From the NCBI RefSeq assembly GCF_000820305.1, contig NZ_CDBH01000015.1, positions 62,001 to 126,000 of the forward strand: a DNA stretch of 64,000 bases, given 5' to 3'. This DNA is from Aeromonas dhakensis (GTDB lineage: Bacteria; Pseudomonadota; Gammaproteobacteria; Enterobacterales; Aeromonadaceae). The translations under genes were made by a program, and so were the position numbers. Position 1 is the first letter of the stretch. The number at the start of each line of letters is the position of its first letter. The notes under the pieces were generated by a model. It was not told the DNA's origin. It saw only the letters and a program-made list of their open reading frames with translations, and ran no database searches. This document shows, piece by piece, positions 1-9,713 of the stretch.

Positions 1-690
1 CCAATTTTAATGCACAAGCCGCACCCTGCGGTGACCTCTCCCTTTTTCTCCCCCATCCGCCTCGACAGCGTTTTGTTCTGCTGCGCGTAACTATTTGATT
101 TTTATAGAAACAATCTTTATCCGGTATTTTTTGAACAGCCCTTGCAGCCCAGTATTGGCGCGGGCTACAGCCTGATCACCAAGTTTCATGAACAGGGTTA
201 TCCACAGTTTCTGTGGGTAAGTAGGCCAAAGCCAATGACGGCCTAGGCTGGCAGGCCGTTGCCGGCAAGACTGGCACGTTTGACTCGCCAACCTCATTTT
301 CTGCTGTTTTTGCCGCGCCCCCCGAATGGGTCGCCAGTGCCCCCATCAGATGCTTTTTACAGATATCTTTTCGCCATCCCGCCACAGATGGGTCACCCTG
401 CACGGGCGGGTCGCGACCAACCGCCAGACTCATCCCATGCCCATCAGTCAAAAATGCTGCCAGAGAGCCAAATCAGCCGACCAAACAGCAGAGCGTAAAA
501 TTTCAAGCGGCCCCCAAAGACGAGGATCACAGATAGCAGGAATCACTAATTGACAGCGGGGCTGGCAGAGAGAAATAGAGGTCATTGCCGCAGGTGCCCC
601 CCAGTTACCCTCATGACCCCGAGGGCGGTGGCGGGTTAGTACCGATTAATGCGCCTTTGACGCTTCTTTATTGGTGAGGGATCCGGCACA
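1..690. other. Gene-free leading region
   Basis: No open frame here has a ribosome binding site, a recognisable domain or a plausible composition; the short frames on both strands look random. The region holds the inverted DnaA-box-like pair at 198-220. Its last 100 bases are presumably the promoter and leader of the transporter gene at 691. Nothing else is recognised. Confidence 0.6.
198..220. promoter_or_regulatory. Inverted pair of DnaA-box-like 9-mers
   Basis: TTATCCACA at 198-206 is an exact match to the E. coli DnaA box (TTATNCACA). TGTGGGTAA at 212-220 is the inverted box with one change, and the spacer is 5 nt (GTTTC). Together they form a near-perfect 10-bp inverted repeat. No replication gene or AT-rich unwinding element is visible, so an origin is not supported. 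A DnaA-regulated or DnaA-titrating site, or chance, remain possible. Confidence 0.35.
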
Positions 691-2412
691 ATGTCGGCCC
701 CACTTTTTTCCTCGGTTTTTCCGGGCATGACCATAGATTTCGTGACACTGCTACATCAAAGCGACTCCCTGCTGCTGTTCGTGGTACTGGCCTTCGGCCT
801 GCTGCTCGGCAAAGTCAGGGTCGGCAACTTCCAGATAGGCAACACCATAGGCGTGTTGTTTACCGCCCTGCTGTTCGGCCAGATGGGCTTCGAATTCAGC
901 ACCACCACGGAGAACGTCGGCTTCATGCTGTTCATCTTCTGCGTGGGGATCGAAGCGGGGCCGCACTTCTTCAGCGTCTTCCTGCGCGACGGCATCCACT
1001 ACATCACCCTGACCCTGGTGATCCTGCTGACCGCCCTCTTCCTCACCGTGGGACTGGCCAAGTTCTTCAACCTGGGGCCGGGCATGGCCGCCGGCATCCT
1101 GGCCGGTTCGCTCACCTCGACCCCGGCGCTGGTGGGGGCTCAGGATGCCCTGCGCAGCGGCCTGCTCAACCTCCCCCATCAAACCGACATGCAGTCGGTG
1201 CTCGACAACATGGGCATCGGCTATGCCCTGACTTACCTGGTGGGACTGGTGGGCCTGATGATGGTGGTGCGCTACCTCCCCTCGCTGGCACGGCTCGACC
1301 TCAACACCGAGGCGCAGAAGATCGCCCGCGAGCGCGGTCTCTCCGACAACGAGAGCCGCAAGACCTACCTGCCCATCATCCGCGCCTACCGGGTCGGCCC
1401 CGAACTGGCGGCCTGGATCGGTGGTCGCACCCTGCGCGAGACCGGTATCTATCCTCACACCGGCTGCTACGTGGAGCGGATCCGCCGCAACGGCATCCTG
1501 GCGAGTCCGGATGGTGACGCCGTCATTCAGGAAGGGGACGAGATCGCCCTGGTGGGCTACCCAGAGAGTCACGAGAAGCTCGACGTCAACTACCGCAACG
1601 GCAAGGAGGTGTTCGACCGCAACCTGCTTGACCTGCAGATCGTCACCGAAGAGATCGTGGTGAAGAACGACGCTGTGGTGGGTCGCCATCTGGTGGAGCT
1701 CAACCTCACCGAGAAGGGCTGCTTCCTCAACCGGGTGGTGCGCTCCCAGATCGAGATGCCGTTCGATCGCAACATCATGCTGCAAAAGGGCGACGTGCTG
1801 CAGATCAGTGGCGAGAAGCAGCGGGTCAAGCTGCTGGCCAACAAGATCGGCTTCATCAGCATTCACAGCCAGACCACGGATCTGGTGGCCTTCACCACCT
1901 TCTTCGTGCTGGGCCTGCTGATTGGCTCCGTCTCCCTGGTGTTCGGCCAGCTGGAGTTTGGCCTCGGCAACGCCGTCGGCCTGCTGCTGGCGGGGATCCT
2001 GATGGGCTACCTGCGCGCCAACCACCCCACGGTCGGCTATGTGCCACCGGGCGCCCTGCGTCTGGCCAAGGATCTCGGTCTGGCGGTATTCATGGTGAGC
2101 ACCGGCCTCAAAGCAGGTGGCGGCATCCTGGATCACCTGAGCGAAGTGGGGATGGTGGTGCTCTTCTCCGGCATGCTGGTGACCACCTTGCCGGTGCTGG
2201 TGGGCTATCTGTTCGGCGTCTGGGTGCTGAAGATGAACCCGGCCCTGCTGCTCGGTGCCATCACCGGGGCCCGTACCTGCGCCCCGGCCATGGACGTGGT
2301 GAACGAGGCGGCCAACAGCTCCATCCCGGCGCTCGGCTATGCCGGCACCTATGCGGTGGCCAACGTCATGCTGACCCTGGCGGGCTCCTTCATCATCGGC
2401 TTCTGGTTCTAG
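691..2412 (+). CDS. ybjL: YbjL-type putative transporter (AAE family)
   Basis: Inner-membrane carrier of the aspartate:alanine exchanger family (AAE). The 573 residues show the family layout: about five N-terminal hydrophobic helices (residues 15-200), a soluble middle with two TrkA-C-like domains (about 215-395), then a second hydrophobic half (about 400-573). Long stretches read like E. coli YbjL, for example [30 protein letters not shown] and [12 protein letters not shown]. The substrate of YbjL is not established, so no specificity is claimed. The ATG at 691 has GAGG about 10 nt upstream. An in-frame ATG at 727 would give a 561-residue protein, the YbjL length, but has no clear Shine-Dalgarno. 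The gene is monocistronic, with a terminator directly downstream. Confidence 0.85.
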   Translation: MSAPLFSSVFPGMTIDFVTLLHQSDSLLLFVVLAFGLLLGKVRVGNFQIGNTIGVLFTALLFGQMGFEFSTTTENVGFMLFIFCVGIEAGPHFFSVFLRDGIHYITLTLVILLTALFLTVGLAKFFNLGPGMAAGILAGSLTSTPALVGAQDALRSGLLNLPHQTDMQSVLDNMGIGYALTYLVGLVGLMMVVRYLPSLARLDLNTEAQKIARERGLSDNESRKTYLPIIRAYRVGPELAAWIGGRTLRETGIYPHTGCYVERIRRNGILASPDGDAVIQEGDEIALVGYPESHEKLDVNYRNGKEVFDRNLLDLQIVTEEIVVKNDAVVGRHLVELNLTEKGCFLNRVVRSQIEMPFDRNIMLQKGDVLQISGEKQRVKLLANKIGFISIHSQTTDLVAFTTFFVLGLLIGSVSLVFGQLEFGLGNAVGLLLAGILMGYLRANHPTVGYVPPGALRLAKDLGLAVFMVSTGLKAGGGILDHLSEVGMVVLFSGMLVTTLPVLVGYLFGVWVLKMNPALLLGAITGARTCAPAMDVVNEAANSSIPALGYAGTYAVANVMLTLAGSFIIGFWF

Positions 2413-2430
2413 CGCCGACCAAGTGTCGTC

Positions 2431-2459
2431 AAAGGGGAGCCACTGAGGCTCCCCTTTTT
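2431..2459 (+). terminator. Rho-independent terminator after ybjL
   Basis: The 11-base arm AAAGGGGAGCC, loop ACTGA and arm GGCTCCCCTTT are followed by a short T run. Confidence 0.85.
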
Positions 2460-2609
2460 ATTCTCTGCTCTGTCCACCACTTCCCCCGCTCGCCGACCCC
2501 TCATCGGATAGGGCCTATGGTGCTATCCACCCCCCGCCGAGCAAACCCAATGAGCTAAGGCGCCCGCCCCATGCCGCTTACACTCAATGAAACAGACGAG
2601 GGCAGTATC

Positions 2610-4127
2610 ATGACGCGGTTATGGATCCTCCTCCTGTGCGGACTGCTGTGCGGCCCGCTGCAGGCCGCAACGCCAACGCAGACCGACGCCGAGCCGGCCG
2701 CACTGACGTTCAACAGCGACCAGCTGGCCCAGCCCCAGCTTGGCGATCTCGATGCCATGCTGGCACGGCGCTCCATCCGGGTGCTCACCACCTACAACAA
2801 GACAGGTTACTTCATCGACAAGGGGATACAGCGGGGCGTCACCTATGACGCCTTCATGCTGCTGGAGAAGCGGCTCAACGAGCAGTTGCGCAAGCAAAAG
2901 AACCTCAAGCGCCATCTCAAGCTGCACCTGATCTTCATCCCGGTGGCACGCGAAGCCCTGCTGGATGCCCTCATCGCGGGCAAGGGTGACATCGCCGCAG
3001 CCAACCTCACCATCACGGACAAGCGCAAGGAGCAGGGCGTGGCATTCACCGCTCCCCTGCTCGACAACGTGCGGGAGCTGCTCATCTCCGGCCCCCTCTC
3101 CCCCAAGGTGGAAAGTGCCGCCGACCTGGCCGGCCAGCGCATCTACGTGCGCCCCTCCTCCAGCTACTTCGAGAGCCTCATGGCCTACAACCAGGCACGC
3201 AAGGCGGGGGGAGAGCCGATCATCGACATTCAGCCGGCCCCCGAGGCACTGGAGGACGAAGATCTGGTGGAGATGGTCAACGCCGGCCTGCTCCCTTTCA
3301 TAGTCATGGACGAGCACAAGGCTCGCTTCTGGCAGAAGATCTTTCCCGCCATCCGGCTCCATGAACAGCCGGTGTTCCGGCAAGGGGGCGTCATCGCCTG
3401 GGCGGTGCGTAAGGAGAGCCCGCAACTGCTGGCCATGCTCAACGAACAGATCAAGGCGCTGCGCGGCAAGGCGACCGGGGACGAGCTCCTCGCCCGCTAT
3501 CTCAAGCAGAACAAGTTCGTCAAGAGCGCCGCCGCCGAGGCCGAGCGCAAGAAGTTTCTGCAAGTGGTGGATCTGTTTCGCGCGTATGGCGAGAAATACG
3601 AGGTGGACTGGCTGCTGATGGCAGCTCAGGGTTACCAGGAGTCGGCCCTCAACCATCAGGCGCGCAGCCACGTCGGCGCCATCGGCATCATGCAGATCAT
3701 GCCCGCCACCGGCAAGGGCCTGAAGGTGGGCGACATCCGCCAGCTTGAGCCCAACATCCATGGCGGCGTCAAATACATGCGCTGGATGATCGACCACTAC
3801 TATGCGGACGAGCCCATGACAGCCCTCGACAAGGCGCTCTTCTCGTTCGCCTCCTACAATGCCGGTCCCGCCCGGGTGGCACGGCTGCGCACCGAGGCCA
3901 AGAAACGAGGACTGGATCCCAACGTCTGGTTTCACAACGTCGAGTACGTGGCGGCGGAGAAGATAGGGCCCGAGACCGTGACCTACGTGGGCAACATCTA
4001 CAAGTACTACATCGCCTACAAGCTGGTGGTGGAGCAGTTGCAGCGCAAGCAGCAGGCGAGTGAAGCCCTCAAGCAGCAGGGAGCCAGCGGCGACCAGGTC
4101 TCCGTCGCACCCGCATCACAGGGATAA
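2610..4127 (+). CDS. MltF-like periplasmic protein: solute-binding domain plus lytic transglycosylase
   Basis: Predicted exported murein lytic transglycosylase of 505 residues. The ATG at 2610 opens a clear signal peptide (TRLWILLLCGLLCGPLQA) and follows GAGGG at good spacing; an upstream in-frame ATG at 2571 would bury the signal peptide. Residues about 35-300 resemble an extracellular solute-binding protein family 3 domain. Residues about 320-480 are an SLT domain with the catalytic Glu in GYQESALN (about residue 344), GAIGIMQIMP and FASYNAGPARV. This domain order is that of E. coli MltF, where the binding domain regulates the glycosidase. The SLT half looks closer to Slt/MltE than to MltF itself, so MltF-like is the safe name. 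The tail is Gln/Ala-rich and low in complexity. Confidence 0.85.
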   Translation: MTRLWILLLCGLLCGPLQAATPTQTDAEPAALTFNSDQLAQPQLGDLDAMLARRSIRVLTTYNKTGYFIDKGIQRGVTYDAFMLLEKRLNEQLRKQKNLKRHLKLHLIFIPVAREALLDALIAGKGDIAAANLTITDKRKEQGVAFTAPLLDNVRELLISGPLSPKVESAADLAGQRIYVRPSSSYFESLMAYNQARKAGGEPIIDIQPAPEALEDEDLVEMVNAGLLPFIVMDEHKARFWQKIFPAIRLHEQPVFRQGGVIAWAVRKESPQLLAMLNEQIKALRGKATGDELLARYLKQNKFVKSAAAEAERKKFLQVVDLFRAYGEKYEVDWLLMAAQGYQESALNHQARSHVGAIGIMQIMPATGKGLKVGDIRQLEPNIHGGVKYMRWMIDHYYADEPMTALDKALFSFASYNAGPARVARLRTEAKKRGLDPNVWFHNVEYVAAEKIGPETVTYVGNIYKYYIAYKLVVEQLQRKQQASEALKQQGASGDQVSVAPASQG

Positions 4128-4142
4128 GTCAGCTCCCTCTTT

Positions 4143-4179
4143 CGCGAGGCTCCCCTTCTGACGGGGAGCCTCGCGCCTT
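4143..4179 (+). terminator. Terminator after the transglycosylase gene
   Basis: A perfect 13-bp stem, CGCGAGGCTCCCC and its complement around a 7-nt loop, is followed by CCTTTT. Confidence 0.8.
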
Positions 4180-4358
4180 TTCAGCCGGCGGCGCAGTGCA
4201 GCCTGCCCCCTTCCGGCCTGCCATGAGCGAGCAGTACTCCCTGTCGTGACCAGAATGAACAAAATGGCCACAACAGCCTTAATAGCCATTACGGTCAGAT
4301 TGTTTTCCAGCCAGACATGATTAATTAACCTTCCCGCAACAATCACAAGGAGAGCACC

Positions 4359-5324
4359 ATGTTGCAAGGAACCTTCAAGCGCACCCTGATCGGTAGCCTG
4401 CTCGCACTGAGCTTCGGCGCCCACGCCCAGATCAACGAAGTCCACTTCCTGATCCCGGGCGGCGCTGGCGGCGGCTGGGATACCACGGCCCGCGGCACAG
4501 GTGAAGTGCTGGCCAAGTCCGGTCTGGTCAAGACCGTCTCCTATCAGAACATGTCCGCCGGTGGCGGCGCCAAGGCCATCGCCCACCTCATCGAGACCTC
4601 GGCCCAGTCCGACAAGACTCTGATGGTCAACTCCACCCCCATCATCGTCAAATCCCTCTCCAAGGAACTGCCCCAGTCCTTCCGTGACCTGACCCCGGTG
4701 GCCGCCATCATCGCCGACTACCAGGCGCTGGCGGTCAAGGCGGACTCCCCTTATCAGAACTGGGCCCAGCTGCTGGCCGCCTACGAGGAGAACCCGGCCA
4801 AGGTGAAGATCGCCGGGGGCTCCGCCCGTGGCAGCCTGGATCACCTGGTCGCCGCCCTGACCTTCAAGAATGCCGGTGCCGACGCCAGCAAGCTGCGCTA
4901 CGTCGCCTACGATGCCGGCGGCAGCGCCATGGCCGCCGTGCTGGCCGGGGAGACCCAGGCCATCTCCACCGGCTTTGGCGAGGCGATGGAAGCGGTCAAG
5001 TCGGGCCAGATGCGGATCCTAGGGGTCACTTCCGACAAGCGCCTGCCGGGGGCGGAGCAGATCCCCACCTTCAGCGAGCAGAACAATCCCACCATCTTCG
5101 CCAACTGGCGCGGTTACTTCGCCTCTCCCACCATCAGCCCGGAGAAATCCGCCGAGTTTGCCGCCCTGCTCAAGCAGATGTACGACAAGCCGGAGTGGGA
5201 AGTGGTCCGCAGCCGCAACAGCTGGACCAACCTCTACAAGTCGGGTCCCGAGTTCACCGCCTTCCTCGACGGCCAGGAGCAGCAGATCGGCGGCCTGATG
5301 CGCGAGCTCGGCTTCATCAAGTAA
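4359..5324 (+). CDS. tctC: Tripartite tricarboxylate transporter, periplasmic binding protein TctC
   Basis: Solute-binding receptor of a tripartite tricarboxylate transporter (Bug family). It captures citrate or a related carboxylate in the periplasm and delivers it to TctAB. The 321-residue protein starts with a signal peptide (GSLLALSFGAHA) and has the family landmarks FLIPGGAGGGWDTTAR near the mature N-terminus and KIAGGSARGSLDH in the middle. The start is backed by AAGGAGAG 5 nt upstream. It is first in tctC-tctB-tctA, as in Salmonella. A TTAATTAA palindrome at 4321-4328 lies in the leader and could be part of an operator, which is only a suggestion. The actual substrate cannot be read from sequence. 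Confidence 0.93.
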   Translation: MLQGTFKRTLIGSLLALSFGAHAQINEVHFLIPGGAGGGWDTTARGTGEVLAKSGLVKTVSYQNMSAGGGAKAIAHLIETSAQSDKTLMVNSTPIIVKSLSKELPQSFRDLTPVAAIIADYQALAVKADSPYQNWAQLLAAYEENPAKVKIAGGSARGSLDHLVAALTFKNAGADASKLRYVAYDAGGSAMAAVLAGETQAISTGFGEAMEAVKSGQMRILGVTSDKRLPGAEQIPTFSEQNNPTIFANWRGYFASPTISPEKSAEFAALLKQMYDKPEWEVVRSRNSWTNLYKSGPEFTAFLDGQEQQIGGLMRELGFIK

Positions 5325-5381
5325 CCCTCGTTGTCACATCGCAGGCGGGCACAGGCCCGCCGCTCATGTTGGAGTCAAGAG

Positions 5382-5843
5382 ATGAACATCACCAAGGAGC
5401 GACTGGGGGGCCTGCTGTTTCTGCTGCTCTCCCTCGCCTATGGCTACTACGCCACCGAGATACCGGGCTACCCCGGCGACGAATACGAACCCTTCACCGC
5501 CAGTACCCTACCCTATGCCCTGGCCGGGATCGGGGCGCTGCTCTCCCTGCTGCTGGTGCTCTTTCCCGGGGGTGAGCCCCTGCGCCGGGAAGAGGGGGAC
5601 TGGCGCCGGGTCTTCATCCTGCTCGGGCTCATGGTCATTTACGGACTGGGGCTCACCTGGTTTGGCTTCGTGCTCTCCACCATCGCCTTCCTGAGCGTGG
5701 GCATCCGGGTACTGGGTGAGCCCAGCCTGCGCTACGGCCTGATGATCAGCGTCCCCTTCTCCATCGGTTTCTGGGCCCTGCTCACCAAGGGGCTCAACGT
5801 CTATCTGGAGCCGGGTCGCCTGTTCACCCTGCTCGGTTTCTAA
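5382..5843 (+). CDS. tctB: Tripartite tricarboxylate transporter, small membrane subunit TctB
   Basis: Small inner-membrane subunit that partners TctA. It is 153 residues with four hydrophobic segments (about 8-25, 43-62, 78-110 and 122-140), the normal TctB topology. The ATG at 5382 follows GGAGTCAAGAG. A longer in-frame start at 5331 adds an Arg-rich stretch with no membrane character and is rejected. It lies 57 bp after tctC and 9 bp before tctA, so the three are co-transcribed. Confidence 0.9.
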   Translation: MNITKERLGGLLFLLLSLAYGYYATEIPGYPGDEYEPFTASTLPYALAGIGALLSLLLVLFPGGEPLRREEGDWRRVFILLGLMVIYGLGLTWFGFVLSTIAFLSVGIRVLGEPSLRYGLMISVPFSIGFWALLTKGLNVYLEPGRLFTLLGF

Positions 5844-5852
5844 GGAGTCACC

Positions 5853-7385
5853 ATGTTAGACGGAATCTTGCAAGGACTCGGCACCGCACTGTTGCCGGTC
5901 AACCTGATGATGGTGGTGCTTGGCTGCTTCATCGGCACCTTTATCGGCATGCTGCCGGGCCTTGGCCCGGTCACCGCCATCGCCCTGATGATCCCCATCA
6001 CCTATGGCCTGGACCCCTCCTCCGGCATCATCCTGATGGCCGGCGTCTATTACGGCGCCATCTTCGGTGGCTCCACCTCCTCCATCCTGATCAACGCCCC
6101 CGGCTGCTCCGCCACCGTGGTCACCGCCTTCGACGGCTATCCGCTGGCCTGCAAGGGACAGGCGGGCAAGGCGCTGGCCATCGCCGCCTACGCCTCCTTC
6201 ACCGGCGGTACCCTCTCCGCCATCATGTTGATGGTGGCAGCGCCCCTGCTGGCCAAAGTCTCCCTCTCCTTCCAGTCGGCGGACTACTTCGCCCTCATGG
6301 TGCTGGGGCTCTCCGCCGTGGCGGCCTTTGCCGGCAAGGGGCAGGTGCTCAAGGCGCTGATCATGGCGCTGTTCGGCATCATGCTCTCCACCATCGGCAT
6401 CGACCGCAGCGTCGGGGTGGACAGGTTCACCTTCGGCCTGCCGGACCTGCGCGACGGCTTCTCCTTCCTGCTGCTGGCCATGGCCACCTTTGCCCTCGCG
6501 GAGATCCTGATGGCGGTGCTGCGCCCCGGCAAGGACAACAGCGAGGAAGAGGCCAGGCAGATGCAGCAGCTCGGCAGCCTCAAGCTGAGCAAGGAGGAGG
6601 TCAGAGAGATAGCGCCCCCCATCGCCCGCTCCTCGGTGCTTGGCTTTCTCATCGGCGTGCTGCCGGGGGCCGGCGCCACCATCGCCGCCTTCATGGCCTA
6701 CGGCGCCGAGCGCAACATCGCCGGCAAGCAGCGCCAGGAGCAGTTCGGCCAGGGCAGCCTGCGCGGTCTGGCCGCGCCGGAAGCGGCCAACAATGCCGCC
6801 TCCACCGGCTCCTTCGTGCCCCTGCTCACCCTGGGGATCCCGGGATCCGGCACCACGGCCCTCATCCTGGGCGCCCTGGTGGCCTACGGCATCCAGCCGG
6901 GCCCGCGTCTGTTCATGGAGCATCCGGACGTCTTCTGGTCGGTGATCATCTCCATGTACCTGGGCAACGTGGTGCTGTTGATCCTCAACCTCCCCCTCAT
7001 CCCCTATCTGGCCAAGGTACTGGCGGTGCCGCGCCCCGTGCTGATCCCCATGGTGCTGCTGTTCTCCCTGACCGGGGTCTATCTGGTCTCCTTCAACACC
7101 ATGGACATCCACGTGATGACCCTGGTGGCACTGATCGCCATCGGCCTGCGCCTGCTCACCTTCCCCATGGCACCCATGCTGCTCGGCTTTATCCTGGGGG
7201 GCATGCTGGAGGACAACCTGCGCCGGGCCCTGGTGATCAACGACGGCAGCCTGAGCTTCCTGTGGGAGCGCCCCATCACCCTGGCCTTCACGGTGATCAC
7301 CCTGGTGATGCTGCTGTTGCCGCTGTGGCAGTGGTGGCAGGCACGCCGCGCACCGGCCGCCACACTGCAATCCGAGCCAAGCTGA
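5853..7385 (+). CDS. tctA: Tripartite tricarboxylate transporter, large membrane subunit TctA
   Basis: Main permease subunit of the tripartite tricarboxylate transporter: 510 residues, highly hydrophobic, about 11-12 helices. The family signatures are visible: GTFIGMLPGLGPVTAIALMIPITYGLDP at the N-terminus, YYGAIFGGSTSSILINAPG, a second internal GFLIGVLPGAGATIAAFMAYGAER, and EAANNAASTGSFVPLLTLGIPGSGTTA. GGAG 10 nt upstream supports the ATG at 5853. It is the last gene of tctCBA and converges on the regulatory operon at 7464-10921 with a shared terminator between them. Confidence 0.95.
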   Translation: MLDGILQGLGTALLPVNLMMVVLGCFIGTFIGMLPGLGPVTAIALMIPITYGLDPSSGIILMAGVYYGAIFGGSTSSILINAPGCSATVVTAFDGYPLACKGQAGKALAIAAYASFTGGTLSAIMLMVAAPLLAKVSLSFQSADYFALMVLGLSAVAAFAGKGQVLKALIMALFGIMLSTIGIDRSVGVDRFTFGLPDLRDGFSFLLLAMATFALAEILMAVLRPGKDNSEEEARQMQQLGSLKLSKEEVREIAPPIARSSVLGFLIGVLPGAGATIAAFMAYGAERNIAGKQRQEQFGQGSLRGLAAPEAANNAASTGSFVPLLTLGIPGSGTTALILGALVAYGIQPGPRLFMEHPDVFWSVIISMYLGNVVLLILNLPLIPYLAKVLAVPRPVLIPMVLLFSLTGVYLVSFNTMDIHVMTLVALIAIGLRLLTFPMAPMLLGFILGGMLEDNLRRALVINDGSLSFLWERPITLAFTVITLVMLLLPLWQWWQARRAPAATLQSEPS

Positions 7386-7405
7386 GTTGGCGGATCTCAC
7401 ACAGC

Positions 7406-7433
7406 AAAAGAGCGCCGACAGGCGCTCTTTTTA
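7406..7433. terminator. Bidirectional terminator between tctA and the regulatory operon
   Basis: AGAGCGCC, loop GACA and GGCGCTCT are flanked by A and T runs on both sides, so the hairpin can terminate tctCBA and the opposing operon. Confidence 0.88.
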
Positions 7434-7463
7434 TTGGCAAGACAGGATGGGGAGTTACGCCAG

Positions 7464-8129
7464 TCAGGGCTGGCGATAACGCCGCTCCGGCCGGCCGACG
7501 GTGCCGTACTCCAGCTCCGGACTCGCCAGTTGCTGGCCCACCAGAAACTCCAGATAGCGGCGCGCCGTGGTGCGGCTCACCCCGACCCGGCCGCCGATCT
7601 CCTCGGCGCTGGCTCCTTGCTGGGTCAAGGCCGCCAGCACCCGCTGCAGGGTAAGGCCGTCGATCCCCTTGGGCAGGCCACCCGCCGCCACCTGCTGCAA
7701 CGGCGTGCCAAACAGGGCGTCCACCGCCTGCTGATCGATGTCCGCCAGGGCCGCCAGGGCGGCGCGGCTCTGGCAATATTTGTCGAGGGTGTCGCGCAGC
7801 CGCTCGAATACCACGGGCTTCAAAATGAAATCCACCACCCCGAGCCGCATCGCCTCCTGCAGGGCTGCGGCCTCCCGCGCCGCGGTGAGCAGGATGACGT
7901 CCAGACTGGCCCCGGCCTGGCGCAGCTCGCGCAACAGGGCAAACCCCTCGCCATCGGGCAGCCAGACATCCAGCAGCACCAGATCGGGCTTGAGGATGGC
8001 GATCTGCTCCCTGGCATCGAACAGGGTGAGCGCCACCCCCAATACTTCGAAACCTGCCAGCCGCTGCACGAAACGGCGGTGGATCTCGGCGATGGCCGGA
8101 TCGTCCTCGACGATCAGGATCTTGATCAC
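7464..8129 (-). CDS. CitB/DcuR-family response regulator
   Basis: Response regulator of the CitB/DpiA/DcuR family, probably controlling carboxylate uptake or use. It has 221 residues: a receiver domain (1-120) with acidic pair Asp9/Asp10, phospho-acceptor Asp54 in LVLLDVWLPDG and Lys in ILKPV near 105, then a C-terminal helix-turn-helix (about 155-205, EEIGGRVGVSRTTARRYLEFL) typical of this family. The start is GTG at 8129, immediately abutting the kinase stop codon (TGAGTG) and preceded by AAGGAGGTG. The two are therefore translationally linked. Position next to tctCBA suggests those genes as targets; that is inference. Confidence 0.9.
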   Translation of the reverse strand: MIKILIVEDDPAIAEIHRRFVQRLAGFEVLGVALTLFDAREQIAILKPDLVLLDVWLPDGEGFALLRELRQAGASLDVILLTAAREAAALQEAMRLGVVDFILKPVVFERLRDTLDKYCQSRAALAALADIDQQAVDALFGTPLQQVAAGGLPKGIDGLTLQRVLAALTQQGASAEEIGGRVGVSRTTARRYLEFLVGQQLASPELEYGTVGRPERRYRQP

Positions 8130-9713
8130 TCACACCTCCTTGGGAATGTAACAGACGACGCAACTTCCCTGCGCCGTGGCTTCAATGGTGATCTGCCCCT
8201 GCAGGGCATCCAGGGTCTTGCGCACCAGAGAGAGGCCGATGCCGTGATCAGGCTCCGCCTTGCTGCTCACCCCCCGCTCGAACAGCCGATCCGCCAGCGC
8301 AGGATCGATGCCGCCGGCCCCGTCTTCCACCTCCAGAATGAGATCCTGGCCGAGATCGCTCAGGGCCACCCGCACCGGCTGGTAGGGGGCGCCGTGGCGG
8401 CGGGTCGCCTCGAAGGCATTGTCGATGAGGTTGCCCAGTACCGTCACCAGCTGGGAGCCGCTGACGCGAAGGGGGATGTCGTGCAGGCGAGAATCCGGGT
8501 CCACCTCCAGCACCAGCCCCAGCTCGTGGGCCCTGTGGTACTTGCCAAGCAGCAGGCCGGCCACCTTGGGTTTGGCGATGGCGGTCATCAGGAAGTTGAG
8601 CAGGCTCTGCTCGGTGGCCGCCTCCCGCCCGATGAAGGCGAGCGCCTCGCCGGTGGCGCCCAGCTCGATGAGCCCGGCGATGGTGCCGAGCTGGTTGTGG
8701 TGCTCGTGGGTCTGCACCCGCAGCAGATCGCTGTAGGCCTGCACCTGAGAGAGCTGGGCACTGAGCTCTTCCAGCTCGTCCTTGCGCCGAAAGCTCGACA
8801 CCGCGCCGATCAGCTTGCCGTCCCGCACCAGCGGCAGCCGGTTGACGATGAGGGACTGGCCGTTGAGCACAATTTCTTCATCAAACTGGGGGCGCGGATC
8901 CTGAATGAGGGAGAGCATGCGGCTCTCCGGCAGCAGCCGGGTAACCGGCTGGCCGATGGCGGCCCGGGCGGTGGCCTCGTCCAGACGCAGCAAGCGGATG
9001 CCATTGGGGTTGAGGGAGGTGAGCCGCCCCTGCTCGTCGATGGTGAGGATACCCTCGCGCACGGTGCGCAGGGTGCAGTCGAGTTCGGTGTAGAGACGCC
9101 CCATCTGCTCGGGCTCGAACCCCAGCAGCGCCCGTTTGTAACGGCGGGACAGCCAGGTGGCGGCCAGGCTGTTGAGCAGCACGATGAGCAAGGTCATGGC
9201 AAGACCGAAATGCAGAAAGCCCTGCAGATCCGCCTCGATATCCCGCACCAGATAACCGACCGACACCACCCCGATGATCTGACCGAGCTCATCGCGGATG
9301 GGGCTCTTGCCACGCACCGAGACCCCGAGGGATCCTTGAGCGCGGGAGATGTAGGACTCCCCCTGCAAGGCCCGTTGCGGGTCATCCCCCATCATGGGCT
9401 GGCCGATGCGATCCGCATTGGGGTGCACCAGTCGGCGCGCCTCCTTATCGCCGACGACGATGTAGCTCGCCCCCACCTCGGCGCGGATCCGCTCCACCTG
9501 CACATTGAGGCGGGCGGTGTCGGCCCGTTTCACCCCGGCGATGACACCGGACTCCCGCGCCACCAGTCGCGCCACGTCGAGGGCCTGATCCCCTACTTCG
9601 CGGTAGCGCTGCTCGGACACATAGTAGTAACTGGCCCCGCTCAGCAGCACCAGCTGCAGCAGACTGACCAGACAGAGTATGAGCAGGATGCGTCCTTGCA
9701 ACCCCAGCCTCAT
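8130..9713 (-). CDS. CitA/DcuS-family sensor histidine kinase
   Basis: Membrane sensor kinase of 527 residues. TM1 is about 8-28, followed by a periplasmic PAS-like (Cache) domain (about 30-165) that carries RGKSPI and GQIIGVVSVGYLV, the signature seen in citrate and C4-dicarboxylate sensors. TM2 is about 170-190, then a cytoplasmic PAS (about 210-310). The H box is QTHEHHNQLGTIAGL. The N box NLIDNAFEA and the G boxes DGAGGID and GIGLSLVRKT complete the catalytic domain. The ATG at 9713 overlaps the end of the upstream ROK gene by 4 bp (ATGA). A 731-codon reading of the frame is only an upstream extension through the ROK gene. The ligand is likely citrate or a related tri- or dicarboxylate. 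Confidence 0.92.
   Translation of the reverse strand: MRLGLQGRILLILCLVSLLQLVLLSGASYYYVSEQRYREVGDQALDVARLVARESGVIAGVKRADTARLNVQVERIRAEVGASYIVVGDKEARRLVHPNADRIGQPMMGDDPQRALQGESYISRAQGSLGVSVRGKSPIRDELGQIIGVVSVGYLVRDIEADLQGFLHFGLAMTLLIVLLNSLAATWLSRRYKRALLGFEPEQMGRLYTELDCTLRTVREGILTIDEQGRLTSLNPNGIRLLRLDEATARAAIGQPVTRLLPESRMLSLIQDPRPQFDEEIVLNGQSLIVNRLPLVRDGKLIGAVSSFRRKDELEELSAQLSQVQAYSDLLRVQTHEHHNQLGTIAGLIELGATGEALAFIGREAATEQSLLNFLMTAIAKPKVAGLLLGKYHRAHELGLVLEVDPDSRLHDIPLRVSGSQLVTVLGNLIDNAFEATRRHGAPYQPVRVALSDLGQDLILEVEDGAGGIDPALADRLFERGVSSKAEPDHGIGLSLVRKTLDALQGQITIEATAQGSCVVCYIPKEV

Noticed and set aside
5856..7400. Open frame opposite tctA (514 codons)
   Set aside because: His/Gln/Gly-rich antisense shadow of a clear tctA; no start signal or family.
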